Assembly (NCBI RefSeq): GCF_031143425.1 | Contig: NC_090446.1 | Location: 1,549,436,749-1,549,500,748 of the forward strand | DNA: 64,000 bases | Origin: Pleurodeles waltl | Lineage: Eukaryota; Chordata; Amphibia; Caudata; Salamandridae | Direction: 5' to 3' | In this document: one piece after another, positions 27,192 to 37,918 of the stretch | Position numbering within the stretch: position 1 is the stretch's first letter | How the letters are laid out: every line of letters begins with the position of its first letter | The notes under the pieces: generated by a model | The model's input: only the letters and a program-made list of their open reading frames with translations | What the model was told of the DNA's origin: nothing | Databases searched by the model: none | Position numbers and translations under genes: made by a program

Positions 27192-27461
27192 CATGGCTTG
27201 CACTGCTGCTGCCTGAGAGTTGCAGAGCCTCAATGAAACCGCTTCACTCTACAAAATGAAGATAACTTTGCTCTGACAAGGCTTGTTCTAAAGACAACAG
27301 CCTGGAGTTAGGGTGGTAAATCGCAATGCACCTGGGCGACGACACGTCAGAACCCTAGAAAGGAGGCCTAGACTGGATCTATTCATCAAACCAGTCTGAG
27401 TGCCTTGCAGCTCTTCGCTTGAATCTTCACCGAGAGTTAAGCTGCACTGGATCTGCTGGGC
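27192..27461. other. Second copy of the single-copy flank
   Basis: Matches 17677-17948 at an offset of about 9513-9515 bp. No gene is recognised in it. It is useful as a unique anchor for telling the two duplication copies apart. Confidence 0.7.
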
Positions 27462-29389
27462 AGGCTCACTGAGTCTCATGGTCACTGGGTCCTTCACATA
27501 CACCCTGTGGCAGGCTCACTGACACAAACTCAAACACACTGTAGCAGTCTCACTGACACTCTCACTTGTACCCTGCAGTGGGCTCCTGGACACTCTCATT
27601 TATACCCTGCAGCAGTCTCACTGAGACTCTCATTTATACCCTGTAGCACTCTCACTGAGACTCTCACTTGTACCCTGCAGTGGGCTCCTGGACACTCTCA
27701 TGTATACCCTGCAGCAGTCTCACTGAGACTCTCACTTGTACCCTGCAGTGGGCTCCTGGACACTGTCATTTACACCCAGCAGCAGTCTCACTGAGACTCT
27801 CATTTATACCCTGCAGCAGTCTCACTGAGACTCTCACTTGTACCCTGCAGTGGGCTCCTGGACACTCTCATTTATACCCTGCAGCAGTCTCACTGAGACT
27901 ATCACTTGTACCCTGCAGTGGGCTCCTGAACACTGTCATTTATACCCTGCAGCAGTCTCACTGAGACTCTCACTTGTACCCTGCAGTGGGCTCCTGGACA
28001 CTCTCATTTATACCCTGCAGCAGTCTCACTGAGACTATCACTTGTACCCTGCAGTGGGCTCCTGGACACTGTCACTTATACCCTGCAGCAGTCTCACTGA
28101 GACTCTCATTTATACCCTGTAGCACTCTCACTGAGACTCTCACTTGTACCCTGCAGTGGGCTCCTGGACACTGTCATTTATACCCTGCAGCAGTCTCACT
28201 GAGACTCTCACTTATACCCTGCAGTGGGCTCCTGGACACTCTCATTTATACCCTGCAGCAGTCTCACTGAGACTATCACTTGTACCCTGCAGTGGGCTCC
28301 TGGACACTCTCATTTATACCCTGCAGCAGTCTCACTGAGACTCTCACTTGTACCCTGCAGTGGGCTCCTGGACACTGTCATTTACACCCAGCAGCAGTCT
28401 CACTGAGACTCTCATTTATACCCTGCAGCAGTCTCACTGAGACTCTCACTTGTACCCTGCAGTGGGCTCCTGGACACTCTCATTTATACCCTGCAGCAGT
28501 CTCACTGAGACTCTCACTTGTACCCTGCAGTGGGCTCTTGGACACTCTCATTTATACCCTGCAGCAGTCTCACTGAGACTCTCACTTGTACCCTGCAGTG
28601 GGCTCCTGGACACTCTCATTTATACCCTGCAGCAGTCTCACTGAGACTCTCACTTATACCCTGCAGTGGGCTCCTGGACACTCATTTATACCCTGCAGCA
28701 GTCTCACTGAGACTATCACTTGTACCCTGCAGTGGGCTCCTGGACACTGTCACTTATACCCTGCAGCAGTCTCACTGAGACTCTCATTTATACCCTGTAG
28801 CACTCTCACTGAGACTCTCACTTGTACCCTGCAGTGGGCTCCTGGACACTGTCATTTATACCCTGCAGCAGTCTCACTGAGACTCTCACTTATACCCTGC
28901 AGTGGGCTCCTGGACACTCTCATTTATACCCTGCAGCAGTCTCACTGAGACTATCACTTGTACCCTGCAGTGGGCTCCTGGACACTCTCATTTATACCCT
29001 GCAGCAGTCTCACTGAGACTCTCACTTGTACCCTGCAGTGGGCTCCTGGACACTGTCATTTACACCCAGCAGCAGTCTCACTGAGACTCTCATTTATACC
29101 CTGCAGCAGTCTCACTGAGACTCTCACTTGTACCCTGCAGTGGGCTCCTGGACACTCTCATTTATACCCTGCAGCAGTCTCACTGAGACTCTCACTTGTA
29201 CCCTGCAGTGGGCTCTTGGACACTCTCATTTATACCCTGCAGCAGTCTCACTGAGACTCTCACTTGTACCCTGCAGTGGGCTCCTGGACACTCTCATTTA
29301 TACCCTGCAGCAGTCTCACTGAGACTCTCACTTATACCCTGCAATGGGCTCCTGGACACTCTCATTTATACCCTGCAGCAGTCTCACTG
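27462..29389. repeat. 68-bp satellite, expanded copy 2
   Basis: Same satellite in the second duplication copy, 610 bp longer. A run of about ten units (period 678 bp, that is 10 x 68 minus 2) appears twice: variants at 28144-28644 recur at 28822-29322. One unit of copy 1 is missing elsewhere. A 2-bp deletion (GGACACTCATT at about 28677, lacking CT) lies at the internal duplication and explains the 678-bp rather than 680-bp period. Confidence 0.93.
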
Positions 29390-32285
29390 TGTAGGAGGCT
29401 GGCCTGGCTTGTAGTGCCAGGTCCAGTTATCCCTTATTAGTAGAATAGATGTGTTTCTAGCAGCTTAGGCTGAACTAGGAGACATGCAAAGCTCCTACTA
29501 TACCACTTATATCATATAGCACAATATCACAAGAAAACACAATACTCAGAGTTACTAAAAATAAAGGTACTTTATTTTAGGGACAATATGCCAAAAGTAT
29601 CTCAGAGGACATACTCCCTTAGGAGGTAAGTAAAATATACACAATATACACACAGACCAAAATCAGGTAAGTAATACACTTAGAAAATAGAGCAAACACC
29701 GTAGGACACAATAGAATGCAATAGGAGAAAATAGGCCTAGGGGCCACACAAACCATATACTCCAAAAGTGGAATGCGAACCACGAATGGACCCCAGGTCT
29801 AGTGTAGTGTGTAGAGGGTCTCTGGAAGTGTAAGAAAATACTAAGGGTGTCCAAGATACCCACCCCAAGACCCTGAAAAGTAGGAGTAAAGTTACCCTAC
29901 TACCCCAGATAGATGGTAAAGTCGAGATAGGGGATTCTGCAAGAACAATAACTGACTGCAACACACTGAAGACAGATTCCTGGACCTGAGGACCTGTAAA
30001 AGAAAGGGGCCCAGGTCCACAAGTCACAAAAGTGTCCCGGGGGGGGGGTTGGGGGGGCAGGAGCCCACTAAACCCGGGATGAAGTTGCAAAAGGGCTGCC
30101 TCTGGGTGGAAGAAGCCAAAGATTCTGCAACAACGGAAGGTGCCAGGAACTTCCCCTTTGGTCAGAAGATGTCCCACAAAGTGTTGGAGGATGCAGAGTT
30201 GTTTCTACACAGAAGGACAGCAAAGAAGCCTTGCTAGCTGCAAGAGTTGCAGTTGAGGATAAATGGTGCTGCCCGAGCCCAGGATGGACCAGTAGGTCGC
30301 CACTTGGAAGAGGAGACAGAGGGGGCGCCCAGCAACACGGGGAGCCGACGCAGAAGCAGGCAGCACCAGCAGAAGCACTTGAACAGGCATTCAAGAAAGC
30401 TGAACACGACGGTCGACTCAGCAACACAAAAGAAGGTCCCACGAAGCCGGAGGTCAACTCAGCGAGGGACCTGGGATAGGCTGTGCACAAAGGAATCCTT
30501 GCAAGAGTGCACAGAAGCCCTAGCAGCTGCAGATCACACATCACACAGGATGTCGGTTTGGTGTGGGGAGGCAAGGACTTTCCTCCACCAAACTTTGACA
30601 GAAGGACCATTGGACTGTGGGGGTCACTTGGATCCAGCTCCTGTGTTCCAGGGACCACGCTCGTCGAGATGAGAGGGGACCCAGAGGACTGGTGATGCAG
30701 ACGTTTGGTGCCTGCAGTAGCAGGGGGAAGACTCCGTCAACCCAGAGGAGATTTCTTCGGGATTTCCAGTGCAGGGTGAAGGCAGACAGCCCTCAGAGCA
30801 TGCACCACCAGGAAGCAGTCGAGAATGCCGGCAGGATTAGGCGCTACAATGTCGCTGGTAGTCTTCTTGCTGCTTTGTTGCAGTTATGCAGGCATCCTGG
30901 AGCAGTTAGCGGTTGATCCTTGGCAGAAGTTGAAGAGAGAAGTGCAGAGGAACTCTGGTGAGCTCTTGCATTCAGAATCTGAAGATAAACCCACAGGAGA
31001 GACCCTAAATAGACCTCCGGTGGAGGATTGGCTACAGATAGAGGTAAGCACCTATCAGGAGGGGTCTCTGGCGTCACCTGCTGGCACTGGCCACTCAGAG
31101 CTGTCCATTGTGCCCTCACACCTCTGCATCCAAGTTGGCAGAGGTCTGGGGCACACTGGAGGAGCTCTGGGCACCTCCCCTTGGAGGTGCAGGTCAGGGG
31201 AGTGGTCACTCCCCTTTCCTTTGTCCAGTTTCGCGCCAGAGCAGGGCCGGGGATCCCTGAACTGGTGCAGACTGGTTCATGCAAGGAGGGCACCATCTGT
31301 GCCCATGAAAGCATTTCCAGAGGCCGGGAGAGGCTACTCCTCCCCAGCCCTTCACACCTATTTGCAAAGGGAGAGGGTGTAACACCCTCTCTCAGAGGAA
31401 GTCCTTTGTTCTGCCTTCCTGGGACTGGGCTGCCCAGACCCCAGGGGGGCAGAACCCTGTCTGAGGGTTGTCAGCAGCGGTAGCTGCAGAGAAAACCCCA
31501 GAGAGCTAGTTTGGAAGTACCCGGGTTCTATGCTAGAGCCACGGGGATGCATGGAATTGGCACCCCAATACCACAATGGTATTGGGGTGACCATTCCATG
31601 ATCCTAGACATGTTACATGGCCATGTTCGGAGTTACCATTGTGACGCTACATATAGGTAGTGACCTATGTGCAGTGCACACGTGTAATGGTGTCCCCGCA
31701 CTCACAAAGTCCGGGGAATTGGCCCTGAACAATGTGGGGGCACCTTGGCTAGTGCCAGGGTGCCCTCACACTAAGTAACTTAGCACCCAACCTTTACCAG
31801 GTGAAGGTTAGACACAGAAATGACTTATAAGTTATTTAAGTGCAGTGTAAAATGGCTGTGAAATAACGTGGACGTTATTTCACTCAGGCTGCAGTGGCAG
31901 GCCTGTGTAAGAATTGTCAGAGCTCCCTATGGGTGGCAAAAGAAATGCTGCAGCCCATAGGGGTCTCCTGGAACCCCAATACCCTGGGTACGTAGGTACC
32001 ATATACTAGGGAATTATAAGGGTGTTCCAGTGTGCCAATGAAAATTGGTAAAATAAGTCACTAGCCTGCAGTGACAATATTAAAAGCAGAGAGAGCATAA
32101 GCATTGAGGTTCTGGTTAGCAGACCCTCAGTGATACAGTTAGGCACTACACAGGGAACACATACAGGGCATACTTTATGAGCACTGGGGTCCTGGCTAGC
32201 AGGATCCTAGTGACACAGGCAAAAACAAACATACACACAAGTAAAAATGGGGGTAACATGCCAGGCAAGATTGTACTTTCCTACA
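29390..32285 (-). mobile_element. Solo LTR, minus strand, inside the 68-bp satellite
   Basis: A complete LTR of the element 2 type in reverse orientation: TGTAGGAGGCTGG at the left, GTACTTTCCTACA at the right (the reversed LTR 5' end). Flanking pentamers are CACTG (29385-29389) and CATTG (32286-32290). These are one-mismatch target duplications that match the satellite unit on both sides. No internal region is present, so this is a solo LTR left by LTR-LTR recombination. It is visibly diverged from the LTRs of element 2. Confidence 0.9.
31543..31602 (-). other. Conserved LTR hairpin (covarying copy)
   Basis: Inner stem CCCCAATACCA/TGGTATTGGGG with a 3-nt loop and an outer stem around GGAATT/ATTCC. 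It is equivalent to the hairpin in the plus-strand LTRs, but the inner pair is A-T where those have G-C. Both strands of the stem changed together. Confidence 0.75.
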
Positions 32286-32862
32286 CATTGAGATTCTCAC
32301 TTGTACCCTGCAATGGACTCATGGACACTGTCATTTATACCCTGCAGCAGTCTCACTGAGACTATCACTTGTACCCTGCAGTGGGCTCTTGGACACTCTC
32401 ATTTATACCCTGCAGCAGTCTCACTGAGACTATCACTTGTACCCTGCAGTGGGCTCCTGGACACTGTCACTTATACCCTGCAGCAGTCTCACTGAGACTA
32501 TCACTTGTACCCTGCAGTGGGCTCCTGGACACTGTCACTTATACCCTGCAGCAGTCTCACTGAGACTCTCACTTGTACCCTATAGCACTCTCACTGAGAC
32601 TCCTACTTGTACCCTGCAGTGGGCTCCTGGACACTGTCATTTATACCCTGCAGAAGTTTCACTGAGATGCTCACTCTCTGTGGAAGGCTCACTAAGATGT
32701 TCGCTTATACCCTGTAGCAGGGCTCACTGCAACGTTTGCTTCTGCACTGAGATTTTCACTTAGACCCTGAGGCAGGCTTTCTGAGTCTCTCTCTGACACT
32801 GTGTGTACGTTTCACTGAGATGCTCATTCATATCTTGTGGCAGGATCACTGAGTGTGAGAAG
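32286..32862. repeat. 68-bp satellite, right remnant, degrading outward
   Basis: Resumes the 68-bp satellite on the far side of the solo LTR. Five or so clean units (to about 32660) are followed by increasingly diverged ones to about 32862 (for example GATGCTCACTCTCTGTGG, CTTAGACCCTGAGGCAGG). With 27462-29389 it forms one array split by the LTR. Degenerate edge units are typical of satellite array ends. Confidence 0.88.
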
Positions 32863-33535
32863 CTGGGTTGCTGGTTGAAGGGGGTGTGATCCCTTCTCAA
32901 ACAACAGCCTCAACCCCCGTCAGGGTGAACGACAGTAAGTCACTAAATTAAACTGTGCTTACACCTCTGGTAGTGTGGCACAAAAGAAGTCAGGCTTGAT
33001 TTAGAGGCAATGTGTTAAGTACAGCCCTGGGCAGAGCTGGCGAAGTTCTGCTATGCAGAATCACAGCAAATTCCGCCTAAGTCCATGAATGGGCAAAGTT
33101 GTGCCCGGCGACCTGTTGGGGCTGATTGGTGTGAGTAGCATGCCACACATTCGAAGTGAGCACAAACGGCGCCACGCAGTTGCCATCTTGTTTTTCCTAT
33201 TCTGTGCATGGTGCTAGGTCTACTTTTTAGTTCATTCCCTATCTTAGCAATCCGTACTTTGTCCCAGGTATCCTCCCTTGTCCCACATTTATCTCTTTAG
33301 TGTCTGTATTTGTGTTTGTGTATTTTACAATTTAGCTTCCTTTGTTTATTTTCTGTGAGTTTTTGTCTCTTTTTTGTTTTCCACGATCTTTCTCGTTTCT
33401 TCCTCTCTATTGCTTTTCTTTCCTGTCTTTATTTTAATTTCCACCCAGAGTCGTGGCAGAGCGTGGGAGGGGTGGCACTAGTGCAGGGGACGCACCAGCT
33501 AACTGCACACCCTGTGGTCTCAAGCACTGCCCGTG
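32863..33535. other. Unrecognised sequence before LTR-A
   Basis: 670 bp with no gene, RNA or element end that I recognise. The middle (33190-33440) is T-rich on the plus strand. Short frames (for example 33310-33540, 76 codons) are composed of Phe/Ser/Leu from that T-richness and are not supported as genes. It may be host DNA or an older decayed repeat. Confidence 0.5.
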
Positions 33536-34047
33536 TGTAGGAAAGTATCATCTTGCCTGGCATGTTACCCCCATATTTCACTGTATATATGTTGTTTTAG
33601 TTTATGTGTCACTGGGACCCTGCCAGGCAGGGCCCCAGTGCTCATAAGTGTGCCCTGTATGTGTTCCCTGTGTGATGACTAACTGTCTCACTGAGGCTCT
33701 GCTAACCAGAACCTCAGTGGATATGCCCTCTCTGATTTCTAAATTGTCACTAACAGGCTAGTGACCAATTTCACCAATTCACATTGGCATACTGGAACAC
33801 CCTTATAATTCCCTAGTATATGGTACTGAGGTACCCAGGGTATTGGGGTTCCAGGAGATCCCTATGGGCTGCAGCATTTCTTTTGCCACCCATAAGGAGA
33901 TCTGACAATTCTTGCAAAGGCCTGCCAGTGCAGCCTGAGTGAAATAACGTCCATGTTATTTCACAGCCATTTACCACTGCACTTAAGTAACTTATAAGTC
34001 ACCTATATGTCTAACCTTCACCTGGTGAAGGTTGGGTGCAAAGTTAC
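33536..34047 (+). mobile_element. LTR-A, left part (interrupted by element 1)
   Basis: Starts TGTAGGAAAGTATC, the 5' end of the element 2 LTR type, and follows that LTR for 512 bp to CAAAGTTAC. There element 1 begins. The LTR continues at 46387 with the duplicated GTTAC and CTTAGTGTGTGGGC. In the intact LTR of element 2 the same site reads GCTAAGTTACTTAGTGTG (from about 47750), with a single GTTAC. Confidence 0.92.
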
Positions 34048-36726
34048 TGTAAGGAAATGCCTCCTTGGCATGGTTACCCCCTGACTTTTTGCCTTTGCTG
34101 ATGCTATGTTTTGAATTGAAAGTGTGCTGAGGCCTGCTAACCAGGCCCCAGCACCAGTGTTCTTTCCCTAACCTGTACTTTTGTATCCATAATTGGCACA
34201 CCCTGGCATCCAGATAAGTCCCTTGTTACTGGTACCCCTGGTACCAAGGGCCCTGATGCCAGGGAAGGTCTCTAAGGGCTGCAGCATGTTTTATGCCACC
34301 CTGGAGACCCCTCACTCAGCACAGACACCCTGCTTACCAGCTTGTGTGTGCTAGTGAGAACAAACTGAGTAAGTCGACATGGCACTCCCCTCAGGGTGCC
34401 ATGCCAGCCTCTCACTGCCTATGCAGTATAGGTAAGATACCCCTCTAGCAGGCCTTACAGCCCTAAGGCAGGGTGCACTATACCATAGGTGAGGGCACCA
34501 GTGCATGAGCACTGTGCCCCTACAGTGTCTAAGCCAAACCTTAGACATTGTAAGTGCAGGGTAGCCATAAGAGTATATGGTCTAGGAGTCTGTCAAACAC
34601 GAACTCCACAGCACCATAATGGCTACACTGAAAACTGGGAAGTTTGGTATCAAACTTCTCAGCACAAATAAATGCACACTGATGCCAGTGTACATTTTAT
34701 TGTGAAATACACCCCAGAGGGCACCTTAGAGGTGCCCCCTGAAACCTTAACCAACTATCTGTGTAGGCTGACTGGTTCCAGCAGCCTGCCACACTAGAGA
34801 CATGTTGCTAGCCCCATGGGGAAAGTGCCTTTGTCACTCTGAGGCCAGTAACAAAGCCTGCACTGGGTGGAGATGCTAACACCTCCCCCAGGCAGGAGCT
34901 GTAACACCTGGCCTCAAAGGCTCACCCCTTTGTTCCAGCACCGCAGGACACTCCAGCTAGTGGAGTTGCCCGCCCCCTCCGGCCACGGCCCCCACTTTTG
35001 GCGGCAAGGCCGGAGGAAACAAAGAAAACAACAAGGAGGAGTCACTGGCCAGTCAGGACAGCCCCTAAGGTGTCCTGAGCTGAAGTGACTCTAACTTTTA
35101 GAAATCCTCCATCTTGCAGATGGAGGATTCCCCCAATAGGATTAGGGATGTGACCCCCTCCCCTTGGGAGGAGGCACAAAGAGGGTGTACTCACCCTCAG
35201 GGCTAGTAGCCATTGGCTACTAACCCCCCAGACCTAAACACGCCCTTAAATTTAGTATTTAAGGGCTTCCCTGAACCTAAGAATTTAGATTCCTGCAACT
35301 TACCTGAAGAAGAGGACTGCTGAGCTGAAAACCCCTGCAGAAGAAGAAAGAAGACACCAACTGCTTTGGCCCCAGTCCTACCGGCCTGTCTCCTGCCTTC
35401 CAAAGAAACCTGCTCCAGCGACGCTTTCCCAAGGACCAGCGACCCCTGAATCCTCAGAGGACTGCCCTGCTTCAAGAAAGACAAGAAACTCCCGAGGACA
35501 GCGGCACTGCTCCAAAAGAACTGCAACTTTGTTACAGAGGAGCAGATTTAAAGACCCCTGCAAATCCCCGCAAGAAGCGTGAGACTTGCGACACTGCACC
35601 CGGCGACCCCGACTCGACTGGTGGAGAAACAACAACTCAGGGAGGACCCTCCGGCGACTCCGAGACCGTGAGTGACCAAAGTTGTCCCCCCTGAGCCCCC
35701 ACAGCGACGCCTGCAGAGGGAATCCCGAGGCTCCCCCTGACCGCGACTGCCTGAACTCCATTTCCCGACGGCTGGAAAAGACCCTGCACCCGCAGCCCCC
35801 AGCGCCTAAAGGAACCGAACTCCTGTGCAGGAGTGACCCCCAGGAGGCCCTCTCCCTTGCCCAGGTGGTGGCTACCCCGAGGAGCCCCCCCCCTTGCCTG
35901 CCTGCACCGCTGAAGAGACCCCTGGGTCTCCCATTGAAACCTACAGAGAACCCGACGCTTGTTTGCACACTGCACCCGGCCGCCCCCGCGCTGCTGAGGG
36001 TGTACTTTTTGTGTGGACTTGTGTCCCCCACGGTGCCCTACAAAACCCCCCTGGTCTGCCCTCCGAAGACGCGGGTACTTACCTGCTGGCAGACTGGAAC
36101 CGGGGCACCTCCTTCTCTCCATTGAAGCCTATGTGTTTTGGGCACCTCTTTGACCTCTACACCTGACCGGCCCTGAGCTGCTGGTGTGGTGACCTTGGGG
36201 TTGCTCTGAACCCCCAACGGTGGGCTACCTTGGACCCAAAACTGAGACCTGTAAGTGACTTACTTACTTGTGAAAACTAACAATACTTTACCTCCCCCAG
36301 GAACTGTGAAAATTGCAGTGTCCACTTTTAAAATAGCTATTTGTGTTTTATGTAAAAAGTATAAGTGCTACTGTAATTATTCAAAGTTCCTAAAGTACTT
36401 ACCTGCAATACCTTTCAAATGAGATATTACATGTAGAATTTGAACCTGTGGTTCTTAAAATAAACTAAGAAAATATATTTTTCTATAACAAAACCTATTG
36501 GCTGGATTTGTCTCTGAGTGTGTGTTCCTCATTTATTGCCTGTGTGTATGTACAACAAATGCTTAACACTACTCCTTTGATAAGCCTACTGCTCGACCAC
36601 ACTACCACAAAATAGAGCATTAGTATTATCTCTTTTTGCCACTATCTTACCTCTAAGGGGAACCCTTGGACTCTGTGCATACTATTCCTTACTTTGAAAT
36701 AGTGCATACAGAGCCAACTTCCTACA
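34048..36726 (+). repeat. Element 1 5' LTR
   Basis: 2679 bp, TGTAAGGAAATGCC to GCCAACTTCCTACA. AATAAA occurs near 34668 and again near 36460 in TTAAAATAAACTAAG, the better-placed poly(A) signal. A short hairpin (AATCCTCCATCT/AGATGGAGGATT) lies at 35103-35129. By eye it differs from the 3' LTR at about 22 positions plus a C-run length change. Long frames on both strands around 35378-36166 come from GC-rich, stop-poor sequence and show no domain. Confidence 0.93.
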
Positions 36727-36727
36727 T

Positions 36728-36990
36728 TGGTGGATCAGCGGTGGGGTACAAGACTTTGCATTTGCTGGACTACTCAGCCAATACCTGATCACACGACAAA
36801 TTCCCAAAATTGTCATTAGAAATTGATTTTTGCAATTTGAAATTTTTCTAAATTCTTTAATGTCCTGCTAGGGCCTTGTGTTAGTCCCTGTTAGCATTTC
36901 TTTTAGAGTTTAAAAGTTTGGTAAAAGTTTGAATTAGATTCTAGAACCAGTTTTAGATTCTTAAAAAGTATTCCAACTTTTAGAAGCAGA
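36728..36990 (+). promoter_or_regulatory. Element 1 primer-binding site and leader
   Basis: TGGTGGATCAGCGGTGGGG starts one base after the LTR. TGG complements a tRNA CCA end, and CAGCGGTGGG matches the complement of the 3' part of vertebrate tRNA-Leu (AAG/TAG type), with two extra bases between. The tRNA identity is inference from memory. The remaining leader (to 36990) is AT-rich with repeated AAAAGTTT-like words, as is the element 2 leader. Confidence 0.55.
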
Positions 36991-37915
36991 GGCCCATATT
37001 TATACTTTTTGACGCTAAACTGCGCTAACGCAGTTTAGCGTCAAAAGTTTAGCGCCGGCTAACGCCATTCTGAAGTGCCATGCGGGCGCTGTATTTATGG
37101 AATGGCGTTAGCCGGCGCTAGCACACCGGCGCTGCCTGGTGTGCGTGGAAAAAAACCACGTACACCAGGCAGCGCCGGCGTAGGGGAAAATGGCGTTAGG
37201 GCGTCTTAAAATGGGGCAAGTCAGGTTGAGGCAAAAAAAATCGCCTCAACCCGATTTGTGCCATTTTTTACGACGCCCAGACGCCATTTACATGACTCCT
37301 GTCTTAGTAAAGACAGGAGTCATGCCCCCTTGCCCAATGGCCATGCTCAGGGGACTTATGTCCCCTGGGCATGGTCATTGGGCATAGTGGCATGTAGGGG
37401 GGCACAAATAAGGCCCCCCTATGCCACAAAAAAAATATTAAAAATAAAAAAATATATACTTACCTGAACTTACCTGAATGTCCCTGGGGTGGGTCCCTCC
37501 ATCCTTGGGTGTCCTCCTGGGGTGGGCAAGGGTGGCAGGGGGGGTCCCTGGGGGCAGGAGAGGGCACCTGTGGGCTCATTCTGAGCCCACAGGTCCCTTA
37601 ACGCCTGCCCTGACCCAGGCGTTAAAAAGAGGCGCAAATGCGGGGTTTTTAGCCCCGCCCACTCCCGGGCGTGATTTTTGCCCGGGAGTATAAATACGAC
37701 GCATTTGCGTCGGAGTCATTTTTTAAGACGGGAACGCCTACCTTGCATCTCATGAACGCAAGGAAGGCGTTCACGCCAAAAAATGACGCTAACTCCGTGC
37801 ACTTTGGCGCTAGACGCGTCTAACGCCAAAGTATAAATATGGCGTTAGTTTTGCGCCGAATTTGCGTCGAAAAAAACGACGCAAATTCGGCGCAAATGGA
37901 GTATAAATATGGCCC
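36991..37915. mobile_element. Hairpin-string non-autonomous DNA element
   Basis: Ends GGCCCATATTTATACT and AGTATAAATATGGCCC form near-perfect terminal inverted repeats. Nearly the whole interior is a chain of hairpins, for example 37007-37046 (18-bp stem), 37051-37119 (20-bp arms), 37126-37178 (23-bp arms, one mismatch), 37291-37324 (15), 37332-37383 (24, two mismatches), 37566-37594 (13), 37598-37625 (10), 37661-37689 (10), 37732-37772 (15, one mismatch), 37801-37832 and 37850-37896 (20). No transposase is encoded. The right flank ATA precedes the gag ATG, and the left flank is AGA; a 3-bp target duplication is possible but not clean. The superfamily is undetermined; it could be Harbinger-like. 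Confidence 0.85.
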
Positions 37916-37918
37916 ATA

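Larger units (their letters stand above)
20686..30804. repeat. 9.8-kb tandem duplication, copy 2
   Basis: Repeats 10885-20687. The offset is 9801 bp at the start, 9515 at the end of the minisatellite (about 286 bp of units lost) and 10123 after the 68-bp satellite (610 bp gained). Copy 2 continues past the breakpoint into the rest of the LTR (CCACCAGGAAGC at 30805), so it keeps the ancestral right flank. Confidence 0.92.

Noticed and set aside
30825..31483. Possible secreted-protein frame (MSLVVFLLLCCSYAG start, 185 codons)
   Set aside because: The hydrophobic start looks like a signal peptide, but the segment aligns to the reverse strand of the LTR at about 48.1-48.8 kb. It is therefore LTR sequence read backwards.
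35378..36166. Overlapping 90-217 codon frames on both strands in the element 1 5' LTR (and the same in the 3' LTR)
   Set aside because: They lie in GC-rich LTR sequence, overlap on opposite strands, and have no recognisable domain or conserved start. Retention in both LTRs follows from LTR identity.
36987..36990. Clean 3-bp target duplication for the hairpin-string element
   Set aside because: The left flank is AGA and the right flank is ATA, and the terminal GGCCC/GGGCC bases make the exact boundary uncertain, so no target duplication is claimed.
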